40,214 nt of DNA, taken from NCBI GenBank assembly GCA_030693565.1, contig JAUYAJ010000620.1, forward strand, positions 1 through 40,214, written 5' to 3'. The DNA comes from Rubrivivax sp. (GTDB lineage: Bacteria > Pseudomonadota > Gammaproteobacteria > Burkholderiales > Burkholderiaceae_C). A program made the translations under genes and the position numbers. Shown here one piece after another: positions 1 through 11,483 of this stretch. Every line of letters begins with the position of its first letter. The stretch's first letter is position 1. The notes beneath the pieces were generated by a model. The model saw only the letters and a program-made list of their open reading frames with translations. It was not told the DNA's origin and did not search any database.

Positions 1-1146
1 GCCCCGATGATGGAATGGACGGCGGACTTCACTGTGGCAGCGGTGGCGCTGTCGGGGGTGCCGGTGTACCGCGAGGGCCTGCAGTTTGTCATTCCATCGG
101 GCAACTGGTCGGTGGTCGAGGCCTGCAGCGGCGTGCGCTACCTGATCGCGTCGTTCATGGTCGGCACCTTGTTCGCCTACCTGAACTACAACTCGAACCG
201 GCGCCGCATCATCTTCATGGGCGTGGCGATCCTGGTGCCCATCGTGGCCAACTGGCTGCGCGCCTACATCATCGTCATGCTGGGCCACCTGTCGGGCAAT
301 ACGATCGCCGTCGGTGTCGACCACCTGATCTACGGCTGGGTGTTCTTCGGTGTCGTCATCATGATCATGTTCATGATCGGTGCGCGCTGGGCCGAGCCCG
401 AGGCCGACCGGTCCGCGCCGCTCGGCGTCACAACCGGTGGCAGCCTGCCCAGCGTCCGCGCTTCAGTGCCGGCGGCGCTGGGCGCGACCTGGCTGGCGGC
501 GCTGCTTGTGGTGACGCTGCCGCACGCCGCGCTGCTGGGGCTGGCCCATGAAGCCCCCGGCAGCGCCGAGGCCCGGCTGAGCTTGCCGGCACAGCTGGCC
601 GGCGGCTGGTCCAGCGAAGGCGCGCGCGCGGTCGCCTGGCAGCCAAAATTCCATGCGCCGTCAGCGCAAGCCACGGCCAGCTATGACGCGGCGGGTGCGC
701 GCACGGTGGGTGTCTACCTCGCTTACTACCGCAGCCAGGGGCCGGACCGCAAGCTGGTCAGTTCGCAGAACATGCTGGTGGCTTCGGAGGATCCGCTCTG
801 GAATCAGGTCGGCAGCGGTCGCCGCGAACTGGCCGTGGCCGGCCAACCCCTGGTGGTGCGCACGGCCGAACTGCTGGGCCCGCTCGACCCGCGCACCGTG
901 CAGCGCTCGCACCTGGTGGTCTGGCAGCTGTACTGGATCGATGGCAGCTGGATCGCTGGCGACGCGGCCGCCAAGGCTTATGGCGCGCTGGCGCGGCTGC
1001 GCGGCCGCGGCGACGACGGCGCGGTGCTGGTGCTGCACGCCGACGACGAGTCGCCGGCCGTGGCCAGCGCCGCGCTGGAGGCCTTCGTCAATGCCAATCT
1101 TGGCGCGCTGGGTACCCTGCTGCGCGAAACCCACGCCGGGCGCTGA
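1..1146 (+). CDS. xrtA: Exosortase A fused to EpsI-like domain (5'-truncated at window edge)
   Basis: Exosortase catalytic motifs EACSGVRY (Cys), ANWLRAY (Arg), GVDHLIYGW (His), multiple TM segments, followed by a soluble EpsI-like domain; the frame is open to the window edge. Confidence 0.9.
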   Translation, partial: APMMEWTADFTVAAVALSGVPVYREGLQFVIPSGNWSVVEACSGVRYLIASFMVGTLFAYLNYNSNRRRIIFMGVAILVPIVANWLRAYIIVMLGHLSGNTIAVGVDHLIYGWVFFGVVIMIMFMIGARWAEPEADRSAPLGVTTGGSLPSVRASVPAALGATWLAALLVVTLPHAALLGLAHEAPGSAEARLSLPAQLAGGWSSEGARAVAWQPKFHAPSAQATASYDAAGARTVGVYLAYYRSQGPDRKLVSSQNMLVASEDPLWNQVGSGRRELAVAGQPLVVRTAELLGPLDPRTVQRSHLVVWQLYWIDGSWIAGDAAAKAYGALARLRGRGDDGAVLVLHADDESPAVASAALEAFVNANLGALGTLLRETHAGR

Positions 1147-1190
1147 GCGGCGGCGGGCACGACAACATGAACGAAAAAGGATTCTTGAAA

Positions 1191-2471
<1,281 letters not shown>

Positions 2472-2552
2472 GTTTGCACGGGTGTCCGGGCCGATGGTGA
2501 ACGCTGCGCGTGCCCCCGGCGCCGACGGCCGGGCCGGCGCGCGACCGGGCCT

Positions 2553-3728
2553 GTGACGGCGCGCACGACATCCCCCGGTGGTGGGCTGGACACCCGGCCG
2601 CTGGTGCTGCACGTGGTCTACCGCTTCGACACCGGAGGCCTAGAGAACGGCATCGTCAATCTCATCAACCACATGCCGGCCACGGCTTATCGGCATGCGG
2701 TGCTGGCCTTGACCGAGGTGGCACCGGCCTTCAGCAGTCGGATCCTGCGCGACGACGTCGAGTTCATCGCCATGCACAAGCCGCCGGGCCACGCGCTCTG
2801 GCTGTACCCACGCTTGTACCGCTTGTTCCGCCGCTTGCGCCCCGCCGTCGTCCACACCCGCAACCTGGCGGCGCTGGAGTGCCAGGTGCCGGCGTGGGCC
2901 GCCGGCGTGCCAGCGCGCGTGCATGGTGAGCACGGCCGCGACGTCGGTGACCTCGACGGCAGCAACCGCCGCCACCAATGGCTGCGCCGCCTGTACCGGC
3001 CTTTCGTCCACCATTACCTGGCGCTGTCGCGCGACCTGGCGGCCTACCTCGAAGGACCGGTCGGCGTGCCGGGCCGGCGCGTGACCCAGGTCTACAACGG
3101 CGTCGATGTCGAGCGCTTCAGCCCCGCTGTGGCAGGCCGTGCACCGATTGCGGGCTGCCCCTTCGACGACCCCGGCCTGTGGCTGGCCGGCAGCGTCGGT
3201 CGGATGCAGGCGGTCAAGGACCCGGTGGCGCTGGCGCAGGCCTTCGTGCGCGCGCTGGAAATGCAGCCGGAACTGCGCCAGCGGCTGCGACTGGTGATGG
3301 TCGGTGACGGCCCGCTGCGCGCTCAGGCGCAGCAAATCGTCGACGCAGCGGGGCTCGCGTCGCTGGCCTGGCTGCCGGGCGAGCGCGCAGATGTGCCGGA
3401 TGTCATGCGCGGGCTTGATTGTTTCGTATTGCCGTCGCTGGCCGAAGGCATTTCCAATACCATTCTCGAAGCGATGGCCACAGCGTTGCCGGTGCTGGCC
3501 ACTGGCGTCGGTGGCAACGCCGACCTGGTGACGGCGGGTGAGACGGGCTTGATCGTTCCGGCGGCCGATGTGCAGGCGATGGCCGCCGCGCTGGTCAGCC
3601 TGGCGGCCGATCCGGTGTCGGCAGCGGCGATGGGCCGAGCCGGCAGGGCGGTCGTCGAGCGCCGGTTCAGCCTGCCGGCGATGGTGGCCACCTACCGTGG
3701 CTTGTACGACCGGCTTCTGGCCCCCTGA
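2553..3728 (+). CDS. Glycosyltransferase family 4, XrtA/PEP-CTERM locus type (TIGR03088-like)
   Basis: GT-B fold motifs: VVYRFDTGGLENGIVNLINHMP, VYNGVDVERFSP, LPSLAEGISNTILEAMATALPVLATGVGGN; GTG start. Confidence 0.85.
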   Translation: MTARTTSPGGGLDTRPLVLHVVYRFDTGGLENGIVNLINHMPATAYRHAVLALTEVAPAFSSRILRDDVEFIAMHKPPGHALWLYPRLYRLFRRLRPAVVHTRNLAALECQVPAWAAGVPARVHGEHGRDVGDLDGSNRRHQWLRRLYRPFVHHYLALSRDLAAYLEGPVGVPGRRVTQVYNGVDVERFSPAVAGRAPIAGCPFDDPGLWLAGSVGRMQAVKDPVALAQAFVRALEMQPELRQRLRLVMVGDGPLRAQAQQIVDAAGLASLAWLPGERADVPDVMRGLDCFVLPSLAEGISNTILEAMATALPVLATGVGGNADLVTAGETGLIVPAADVQAMAAALVSLAADPVSAAAMGRAGRAVVERRFSLPAMVATYRGLYDRLLAP

Positions 3729-3739
3729 CACTGATCAAC

Positions 3740-5656
3740 ATGTGCGGCATCACCGGTATCTTCGACACCCGCGGCAACCGACCCGTCGAGCGCGGCGTGT
3801 TGCAGCGCATGAACGACTCGCTGACCCACCGCGGCCCCGATGAAGGCAGTCTTCACATCGAGCCCGGGGTCGGCTTCGGCCATCGGCGGCTGTCGATCAT
3901 CGACATCGCCACCGGCCAGCAGCCGCTGTTCAACGAAGACGGCTCGGTCGTCGTCGTCTTCAACGGCGAGATCTACAACTACCAGGAACTGATCCCCGAG
4001 TTGCAGGCGCTGGGACATGTGTTCCACACCAAGAGCGACACCGAGGTCATCGTCCACGCCTGGGAGTCCTGGGGCGAGGACTGCGTGCAGCGCTTCCGCG
4101 GCATGTTCGCCTTCGCGCTCTGGGACCGCAACCGCCAGACCTTGTTCATGGCGCGTGACCGCCTGGGCGTCAAGCCGCTGTACTACGCGCTGCTCGACGA
4201 CGGCACGCTGCTGTTCGGCTCCGAACTGAAGGCGCCGATGGCGCATCACGGCTTGCGGCGCGACATCGACCCGCTGGCGGTGGAAGAGTATTTCGCCCTC
4301 GGCTACGTGGCCGAGCCGCGCACCATCTTCAAACAGGCCAAGAAGCTGCCGCCGGCGCACACGCTGGCGATCCGCCGCGGTGAGCCGGTGGGCGAGCCCA
4401 AGGAATACTGGGACGTGCGCTTCACGCTGGGCAACCCGACCAGCCTGGAAGATGCCTGCGACGAGCTGAACCATCGGCTCGCCGAATCGGTCAAGCTGCG
4501 CCTGATCTCCGAAGTGCCGCTGGGCGCCTTCCTGTCGGGTGGCGTCGACTCCAGCGCCGTCGTGGCCACCATGGCCGGTCTGGGCGGCGGTCCGGTCAAC
4601 ACCTGCTCGATCGCCTTCGAGGACCCGCAGTACAACGAAGCCGAGTTCGCGCGCAGTGTGGCCGAGCGCTACCGCACCAACCACCATGTGGAGACGGTGG
4701 GCAGCGATGACTTCGACCTCATCGACACGCTGGCGGCGCTCTACGACGAACCCTATGCCGACAGCTCGGCGATCCCGACCTACCGGGTCTGCCAGCTGGC
4801 GCGCAAGCATGTGACGGTGGCGCTGTCGGGCGATGGCGGCGACGAGGTCTTCGGCGGCTACCGGCGCTACCGGCTGCACATGATGGAAGAGCGCATGCGC
4901 TCGGCCTTGCCGGCGGCGATCCGCCAGCCGCTGTTCGGGCTGCTGGGTCGGGTCTACCCCAAGGCCGACTGGGCGCCGCGCATGCTGCGCGCCAAGACCA
5001 CTTTCGAAGGCATGGCGCGGACTTCGGTCGAAGCCTATTTCCACAGCATGTCGCTGATCCGCGAACCGCTGCGCAGCCAGCTCTTCAGCCCGGCCTTCAA
5101 GGCTCAGCTCGGTGGCTACAGCGCAGGCGAGGTCTTCCACCGCCACGCCAAGAATGCCGAGACCGACGACCCGCTGGCGCTGATCCAGTACATCGACATG
5201 CACACCTACCTGGTGGGTGACATCAACACCAAGGTCGACCGCGCCAGCATGGCGCATTCGCTGGAAGTGCGCGAGCCGCTGATGGACCACAAGCTGGTCG
5301 AGTGGGCGGCGACGTTGCCGTCGTCGATGAAGCTGCGCGGCCACAACGGCAAGGTGGTGCTGAAAAAGGCGATGGAGCCGGCGCTGCCGCACGACGTGCT
5401 GTACCGGCCGAAGATGGGCTTTGCGGTGCCGCTGGCGCGCTGGTTCCGCGGGCCGCTGCGCGAGCGCGTGCGCTCGGCCCTGCTGCAAGGCCCGATGCTG
5501 GACACCGGCTGGTTCAATCCGGCCTGCATCCGCCAGATCGTCGAACAGCATGAGTCGGGTGCGCGCGACCACAGCACGCCGATCTGGAGCCTGCTGATGT
5601 ACGACGCCTTCGTGCGCTGCTCGCTCGGCGAGACCGGCATGGCGCGCGCTGCATGA
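3740..5656 (+). CDS. XrtA-associated asparagine synthase-like amidotransferase (TIGR03108-like)
   Basis: MCGITGIFDTRG with N-terminal Cys2 nucleophile, RGPDEG, LSGGVDSSAVVA PP-loop, SGDGGDEVFGGYRRY. Confidence 0.92.
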   Translation: MCGITGIFDTRGNRPVERGVLQRMNDSLTHRGPDEGSLHIEPGVGFGHRRLSIIDIATGQQPLFNEDGSVVVVFNGEIYNYQELIPELQALGHVFHTKSDTEVIVHAWESWGEDCVQRFRGMFAFALWDRNRQTLFMARDRLGVKPLYYALLDDGTLLFGSELKAPMAHHGLRRDIDPLAVEEYFALGYVAEPRTIFKQAKKLPPAHTLAIRRGEPVGEPKEYWDVRFTLGNPTSLEDACDELNHRLAESVKLRLISEVPLGAFLSGGVDSSAVVATMAGLGGGPVNTCSIAFEDPQYNEAEFARSVAERYRTNHHVETVGSDDFDLIDTLAALYDEPYADSSAIPTYRVCQLARKHVTVALSGDGGDEVFGGYRRYRLHMMEERMRSALPAAIRQPLFGLLGRVYPKADWAPRMLRAKTTFEGMARTSVEAYFHSMSLIREPLRSQLFSPAFKAQLGGYSAGEVFHRHAKNAETDDPLALIQYIDMHTYLVGDINTKVDRASMAHSLEVREPLMDHKLVEWAATLPSSMKLRGHNGKVVLKKAMEPALPHDVLYRPKMGFAVPLARWFRGPLRERVRSALLQGPMLDTGWFNPACIRQIVEQHESGARDHSTPIWSLLMYDAFVRCSLGETGMARAA

Positions 5657-5672
5657 GCGAGCGCCCGGGCCG

Positions 5673-6866
5673 ATGAAGATCCTCTACCACCACCGCACGG
5701 CGTCGAAGGATGGCCAGGCCGTCCACATCGAAGAGATGATCACCGCCTTGCGTGAACTGGGGCACGAGGTGATGGTGGTGGCGCCGCAAGCGCCCACGGG
5801 TGCCGGCATGGGCGGCGAAGTGGGCTGGGTGCAGCAACTGCGCGCCCGGCTGCCCAAGGCGGTGTACGAAATCCTCGAGCTGGCTTATTCGGCATTGGCC
5901 TATGTCCGCCTGGCGCGTGCCGCCAAGGCCTTCGCGCCCGACGTCATCTACGAGCGCTACTACCTCTTCCTGCTGGCCTGTCTGATGCTCAAGCGCCGGC
6001 GCCGCATCCCGCTGCTGCTGGAAGTGAACGCGCCGCTGGTCGACGAACGCATGCGCTTCGGCGGCCTGGGCCTGCCGTGGCTGGCGCGCTGGGCCGAAGG
6101 GCTGGCTTGGCGCGGCGCCGATGTCGTGCTGCCGGTGACCCAGGTGCTGGGCGGCCATGTGAGCCAGCGCGGCGTGCCGGCCGAGCGCATCGTCGTCATT
6201 CCCAACGGCATCAACGAAGCGCATTTCTCGGCTGCACCCACCATCGCGGCCGCCAAGGCCGCGCTGGGCTGGGACGGGGCCCTGGTGCTCGGCTTTACCG
6301 GCTTCGTGCGCGACTGGCATGGCGTCGACCGCGTGCTGCACTGGATGGCGTCGACCGACGCGCCGGCGAATGCGCGGCTGCTGGTGGTGGGCGACGGCCC
6401 GGCGCGGGCCGATCTGGAGGCGCTGGCGCTCGAGCTGCAGCTGGGCGAACGTGTTCGTTTCACCGGCGTCATCGACCGCGAACATGTGCCTGCCCACGTG
6501 GCGGCCTTCGACATTGCGTTGCAGCCTGCGGTCGTGCCCTACGCATCGCCGCTCAAGCTGTTCGAGTACCTGGCGCTGGGCAAGGCCATCGTCGCACCGC
6601 GTCAGCCGAACATCGAAGAGGTGTTGAGCGACGGCAGCAACGCTTTGCTGTTCGACGCCGCGGCCCCGGGTGCCTTCGAGGCCGCGCTGACCCGGTTGTG
6701 CGCCGATGCGGCGCTGCGCGAGCGCATTGCCGCCGGCTCCGCGGCCACGATAACCCGCATGGGCCTGACCTGGCGCGGCAACGCCCAACGCGTCGTCGTG
6801 CTGGCCGGGCGGCTGCGCGCGCAGGATGGCGCTGTGGCCGCACCGACGCCGAGCGCCAGCCGATGA
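5673..6866 (+). CDS. Glycosyltransferase family 4
   Basis: MKILYHHRTASKDGQAVHIEEM, IPNGINEAHF, PYASPLKLFEYLALGKAIVAP; GT4 motifs. Confidence 0.85.
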   Translation: MKILYHHRTASKDGQAVHIEEMITALRELGHEVMVVAPQAPTGAGMGGEVGWVQQLRARLPKAVYEILELAYSALAYVRLARAAKAFAPDVIYERYYLFLLACLMLKRRRRIPLLLEVNAPLVDERMRFGGLGLPWLARWAEGLAWRGADVVLPVTQVLGGHVSQRGVPAERIVVIPNGINEAHFSAAPTIAAAKAALGWDGALVLGFTGFVRDWHGVDRVLHWMASTDAPANARLLVVGDGPARADLEALALELQLGERVRFTGVIDREHVPAHVAAFDIALQPAVVPYASPLKLFEYLALGKAIVAPRQPNIEEVLSDGSNALLFDAAAPGAFEAALTRLCADAALRERIAAGSAATITRMGLTWRGNAQRVVVLAGRLRAQDGAVAAPTPSASR

Positions 6867-8080
6867 TCCGCCGCATCCGCACGCTGCTGTTTTCGACGCT
6901 CTACCCGAGCAGCGCGCGGCCCGTGCACGGCATCTTCGTCGAGACACGTTTGCGCGAACTGCTGCGCAGCGGCGAAGTCGAGACCAAAGTGGTGGCGCCA
7001 GTGCCCTGGTTCTGGTCGACCGATGCGCGCTGGGGCGACTACGCCGCCATGGCCAGAACGCCGACGCGCGAGCAGCGCAACGGCGTCGATGTGCTGCACC
7101 CGCGCTACCCCTTGATCCCGAAGGTGGGCATGACGACGGCGCCGCTGGTGCTGGCGCTGGCCGCCGCGCCGGCGCTGCGGCGGCTGCAGCGCGAAGGCTT
7201 TGACTTCGACCTCATCGACGCCCATTACTACTACCCCGATGGCGTCGCGGCGGCCTTGCTGGCGAGCTGGTTTGGCAAGCCCTTCACCGTGACGGCGCGT
7301 GGCACCGACCTGAACCTGATCCCGAACTACGCGCTGCCGCGGGCGATGACGCGCTGGGCTGCTGGCCGTGCCAACGCGTCGATCGGTGTCTGCGCCGCGC
7401 TGGTGGATGTGCTCAGGGGCTGGGACATCGACCCGGCACGCTTGCACGTCATGCGCAATGGCGTTGACCTGGTGCGCTTCAGCCCACTGCCCCAGCCTCA
7501 GATGCGGGCCGAGTTGAAGCTCGGCGGCGCGCCGTTGCTGCTGTCCGTGGGCCACTTGATCGAACGCAAGGGGCACCATGTGGCGATCGACGCGATGCCG
7601 GCCATATTGGCCCAGCGGCCCGGCGCGCGGCTGGTGATCGTCGGCGAAGGCGAAGAGCGCGGCCGCTTGCAGGCGCAGGTGGCGTCGCTGGGCCTGGGTC
7701 AGCAGGTGCATCTTGCCGGCGCCGTGCCCAACGAACAGATGTCACGCTGGTACAGCGCCGCTGATGCCTTGATCCTGGCTTCGAGCCGCGAAGGCTGGGC
7801 CAACGTGCTGCTGGAGGCGATGGCCTGCGGCACGCCGGTGGTAGCGACGCGCATCTGGGGCACGCCCGAAGTCGTCACCGCCGAATCCGGCGGCTTGCTC
7901 GTCGATCGCCGCGACGGCCCGTCGCTTGCCGCCGTGGTGCTGGCCTTGGCGGCGGCGATGCCTGATCGCGCGCGCGTTCGCAGCTATGCCGAAGGCTTCA
8001 GCTGGGCGCAGACGACGCAGGCCCAGCTAAATTTGTTCCGCCGGCTGCTGCCGGCCGACGAGGGCTTGTGCCGTGCGTGA
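6863..8080 (+). CDS. Glycosyltransferase family 4
   Basis: Start at ATG 6863 overlaps the previous stop (ATGA); LFSTLYPSSARPVHGIFVETRLREL, MRNGVDLVRFSP, SSREGWANVLLEAMACGTPVVAT. Confidence 0.87.
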   Translation: MIRRIRTLLFSTLYPSSARPVHGIFVETRLRELLRSGEVETKVVAPVPWFWSTDARWGDYAAMARTPTREQRNGVDVLHPRYPLIPKVGMTTAPLVLALAAAPALRRLQREGFDFDLIDAHYYYPDGVAAALLASWFGKPFTVTARGTDLNLIPNYALPRAMTRWAAGRANASIGVCAALVDVLRGWDIDPARLHVMRNGVDLVRFSPLPQPQMRAELKLGGAPLLLSVGHLIERKGHHVAIDAMPAILAQRPGARLVIVGEGEERGRLQAQVASLGLGQQVHLAGAVPNEQMSRWYSAADALILASSREGWANVLLEAMACGTPVVATRIWGTPEVVTAESGGLLVDRRDGPSLAAVVLALAAAMPDRARVRSYAEGFSWAQTTQAQLNLFRRLLPADEGLCRA

Positions 8081-9395
8081 CCTGTTCGTCATCGCCTTCA
8101 TCCTCGGCGGCACGCTGTGGGCTTTGCGACAGCCGTGGATTGGCGTGATCCTGTGGACCAACTTCAGTTTGATGAGCCCGCACGTCGAGTTTGGCTGGGC
8201 CACATCAACGTGGCCGGTCGGGACACTGGTCGCGGTGGCCACACTGCTTGGACTGTTGGCGACGAAGGTGCGCCAGAACCCCTTCCTTGGAGCGCCGGTG
8301 TGGGCTTTATTGGCGTTCACCATTTGGATCTGCATCACGCTGCCGTTTTCGTTCTACCTTGAGGACAGCTTGCAGTTGTGGGAGCGGTCGATGAAGATTT
8401 TCCTGATGATCTTCGTCACGTTGTCGCTGATCGACGACCGCAAGAAGCTCGACGTCTTCGTCTGGGCGATCGTCATCTCGATCGGCTTTTATGGCGTCAA
8501 GGGCGGGCTGTTCACGCTGGCCACGGCTGGGAACTACCGCGTCTGGGGGCCAGGCGGGTTCATCGGCGGCAACAACGAACTGGCGCTGGCGCTGGTTGCG
8601 ACCATTCCGCTGATGCGCTACCTGCAGATGCAGATGGTGCGGCGCTGGATGGTGTTGGCGATGGGCGTGGCGATGGCGTTGACGGCCATCACCGTGCTGG
8701 GTACCTACTCTCGCGGCGCCTTGCTGGCGATCGCGGTGATGGCGGTCTTTCTGTGGCTCAAGGGGGATCAGAAAGTCCTCTGGGGCGTCGTCCTGGTGGC
8801 GCTCGGCATCGTCATCGTTTCCTTCATGCCCGAACAGTGGTGGGCGCGGATGGAGACGATACAAACCTACGAACAGGACGATTCGGCGCTCGGTCGCATC
8901 AACGCCTGGTGGATGGCCTGGAACCTGGCCCTTCACAAGCCCTTCGGCGGCGGCTTCATGATCTATTTGCCGGAGGTGTTCCAGATGTACTCTCCGGATC
9001 CGGGGCGCGTCCACGCGGCGCACAGCATCTACTTCCAAGTGCTCGGTGAGCATGGCTTTGTCGGGCTGTTCCTGTTCTTGCTCGTTGGCGTATTGACATG
9101 GACGACCTCGAACAAACTCATCAAGGCCGCGCGTAGCGACGCGCAGCACAAATGGGCAGCGGATTTGGGCGCGATGGTGCAAGTGAGCCTGATCGGCTTT
9201 GCTGCAGGCGGTGCATTCCTCAGCTTGGCGTACTTCGATCTTCCGTACAACCTGATGGTTATCGGGACAGTCGCGCTGCACTTGATCAGCAGAACACTCA
9301 TGAATCCGACGCATTCGATCCCCGAGCCAGTTGCACATGCCTCGACACCGCGAGCTCGCACCGTGGCGTCGACCAACCACTCATCCAACCACTGA
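8073..9395 (+). CDS. Putative O-glycosylation ligase/O-antigen polymerase, XrtA-associated (TIGR03097-like)
   Basis: Polytopic membrane protein with GPGGFIGGNNELALAL, GTYSRGALL and AHSIYFQVLGEHGFVGL (Wzy_C-like); GTG start overlapping the upstream gene. Confidence 0.85.
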   Translation: MRDLFVIAFILGGTLWALRQPWIGVILWTNFSLMSPHVEFGWATSTWPVGTLVAVATLLGLLATKVRQNPFLGAPVWALLAFTIWICITLPFSFYLEDSLQLWERSMKIFLMIFVTLSLIDDRKKLDVFVWAIVISIGFYGVKGGLFTLATAGNYRVWGPGGFIGGNNELALALVATIPLMRYLQMQMVRRWMVLAMGVAMALTAITVLGTYSRGALLAIAVMAVFLWLKGDQKVLWGVVLVALGIVIVSFMPEQWWARMETIQTYEQDDSALGRINAWWMAWNLALHKPFGGGFMIYLPEVFQMYSPDPGRVHAAHSIYFQVLGEHGFVGLFLFLLVGVLTWTTSNKLIKAARSDAQHKWAADLGAMVQVSLIGFAAGGAFLSLAYFDLPYNLMVIGTVALHLISRTLMNPTHSIPEPVAHASTPRARTVASTNHSSNH

Positions 9396-9404
9396 CTCGT
9401 TCAC

Positions 9405-10195
9405 ATGACCCTGAAACAACGCCCAAACAAGGCGCGCTTCAACTGGGCTATCCGCACCATGTCGAGCACACCAACTTATCCCGCGCGGCGACGCGGCCTT
9501 CACCACGCTGTCAATGGTTCACCAGACCGCCGTGCTGCCTAATCTGATTGCGCTCAACGTCAATTGGGTGATTCCTTGCGCCTGGGGAGGTGGTAGTGGC
9601 TGACCCCTCCTCGGATACTAGCGATCGAGCACTGATTTGCGATTACCTTCCACACATCACCTCCCACGATGCCGGCGAGTTTCGTCTGTCAGGGTTGTCT
9701 GTGGATGGGGCCTGGGATCGCCTGAGTGCGGTCGCGTACTACGCTGCCGATTTCTACGTCGTTCAGATAGACGTCGATACAGTGGCCGTCCGCGATCTTG
9801 TGGGCCTTAGATGTTCCATAAGTGACGGGGTCGTGTACTCGGTGGGCACTGGGGACGACTCGGAAGTCAAGTCAATGGCCGGCATTGCCGCCTGCGCGTG
9901 CTGGCGACAGAGTGGCAAGGAACACATCCAGGGACGTTCTGAGTCCGCATTAGATCAGTTCGACCCCAGCAGTCGAGATCGTTACATACGCGAGTGCTCT
10001 GATTTCGCTGATTTTACGCACCGCAGTATCGATCCCGAAGCCGGTCAGGCGGTATCTACTGGTTTGGATCGACTTCTTGGTGAGCGTTGGCAAGAATGGG
10101 GTAACGAGCGGTTCTTATCCAGCCTCTTGGTGACCGGCGACGTGACCGGGCAACTGCGCCGCCGTGCGGGACCAGCCCTAGAACATGCTGCATAA
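9405..10195 (+). pseudogene. Frameshifted remnant of a glycan-locus nucleotide-diphospho-sugar-transferase-like protein
   Basis: Three consecutive frames give one continuous protein: MTLKQRPNKARFNWAIRTMSSTPTYP | RGDAAFTTLSMVHQTAVLPNLIALN | APGEVVVADPSSDTSDRALICDYLPHI...YYAADFYVVQIDVDTVAVRDLVGL...ERWQEWGNERFLSSLLVTG. Confidence 0.7.
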
Positions 10196-11159
10196 CAATC
10201 CTCATGCATTCAGCCTGTTCCGGTGGCTTGCGCCCGGAGGCGCGAATGCACGCCTGTCGACCTTCATCTTTCATCGTGTGCTTCCAGAGCCAGATGACTT
10301 GTTGCCCTGGGAGCCGGACGCCGCCAGGTTCGAACGCATCATGGCTTTCATTGCGCGCAATTTCCATGTCTTGCCGCTGGCTGACGCCGCAGCAAAGTTG
10401 ACAGCAGGTCAACTGCCGCCCGCAGCCGCGTGCATCACGTTTGACGACGGATACAGGGACAATTACACCGTTGCTGCGCCGATCTTGCGCCGCCACGGGC
10501 TGACCGCAACTTTCTTCATCGCCACCGGTTTCATCGATGGTGGCCGTATGTGGAACGACACCGTCATTGAGGCCGTTCGGTGTGCCGCGCCTGGTGAACT
10601 CGACTGGCGGGAGTTGGGACTGGGCCTCTGCTCTATCGATGACGCAGGCTCCAGAGTGCGGGCCTATGGCGATGCGCTCACCCGCTTGAAACACCTCGAC
10701 CCAAGCGACCGTGCTGAGCGAACCGCCGAAATTGCGCGCCGTGCCGGTCTTGAAAATCGGTCGGATCTGATGATGTCACGCGAACAAGTCGTCGACCTGC
10801 GTGAGCAGGGCATGACAATCGGAGGTCATACGGTGACGCATCCGATTCTGCGTTGTCTGTCGCCAGAGCAGGCGCGGGCCGAGATCGAAGGCGGCCGTGA
10901 CGAACTGGCTGCCTGGTTGGGCGAAGCGCCCACCGTGTTCGCATACCCGAACGGCCGGCCGGGGCATGACTACAGTGACCGCGACGTAGCGTTGGTGCGG
11001 CAGGCCGGTTTCAGTGCGGCAGTGTCAACGGCCGCGGCGACGGCGGGCGCGCTGTCCGATGTCCTGCAACTGCCACGCTTTACGCCGTGGGATCGATCGA
11101 TGCCGCGATTCGCGGTCCGCTGCGCCACCACGCTCCTGCGTGCGGCACCAATGTCATGA
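10185..11159 (+). CDS. Polysaccharide deacetylase (NodB-like, CE4)
   Basis: ITFDDGYRDNYTVAAPIL, TATFFIATGFIDGG, GGHTVTHPIL (HxxxH metal motif), FAYPNGRPGHDYSDRDVALVRQAGFSAAVST. Confidence 0.9.
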   Translation: MLHNNPHAFSLFRWLAPGGANARLSTFIFHRVLPEPDDLLPWEPDAARFERIMAFIARNFHVLPLADAAAKLTAGQLPPAAACITFDDGYRDNYTVAAPILRRHGLTATFFIATGFIDGGRMWNDTVIEAVRCAAPGELDWRELGLGLCSIDDAGSRVRAYGDALTRLKHLDPSDRAERTAEIARRAGLENRSDLMMSREQVVDLREQGMTIGGHTVTHPILRCLSPEQARAEIEGGRDELAAWLGEAPTVFAYPNGRPGHDYSDRDVALVRQAGFSAAVSTAAATAGALSDVLQLPRFTPWDRSMPRFAVRCATTLLRAAPMS

Positions 11160-11225
11160 CTGAAGATCGCCGCAAACTCGACCCGGCCCTGGACATCCCT
11201 TGTCTTGAATGAACGAAAGCACTGC

Positions 11226-11477
11226 ATGACAGAAGCTATCAAGGGAGGCGCTAGAGACCCACTGATCGTAAAACTCGACATCGAAGGATCGCAGGTGCAT
11301 TTGTTCAAGGAAAATACCCAATGGGTGGCGAGAGCGGGACTGATCACTTTGGAACTTGACGACTGGCTGATGCCATGGGCTGGTATGAGCCAGACATTCT
11401 TCGCCTGTATCAGTCAGCAGTCCTATGAGTATCTGCTGGGTGGAGAGAGCATCTTCTGTTTCCGCAACGCTTCGTGA
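11226..11477 (+). pseudogene. C-terminal fragment resembling FkbM-family methyltransferase
   Basis: DPLIVKLDIEGSQVHLFKENTQWVARAGLITLELDDWLMP matches the FkbM C-terminal block; the SAM-binding N-terminal half is absent. Confidence 0.6.
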
Positions 11478-11483
11478 TTGGTC

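Noticed and set aside
3692-5572. 626-aa minus-strand ORF opposite the amidotransferase
   Set aside because: Antisense to a clear asparagine synthase; no recognisable domain
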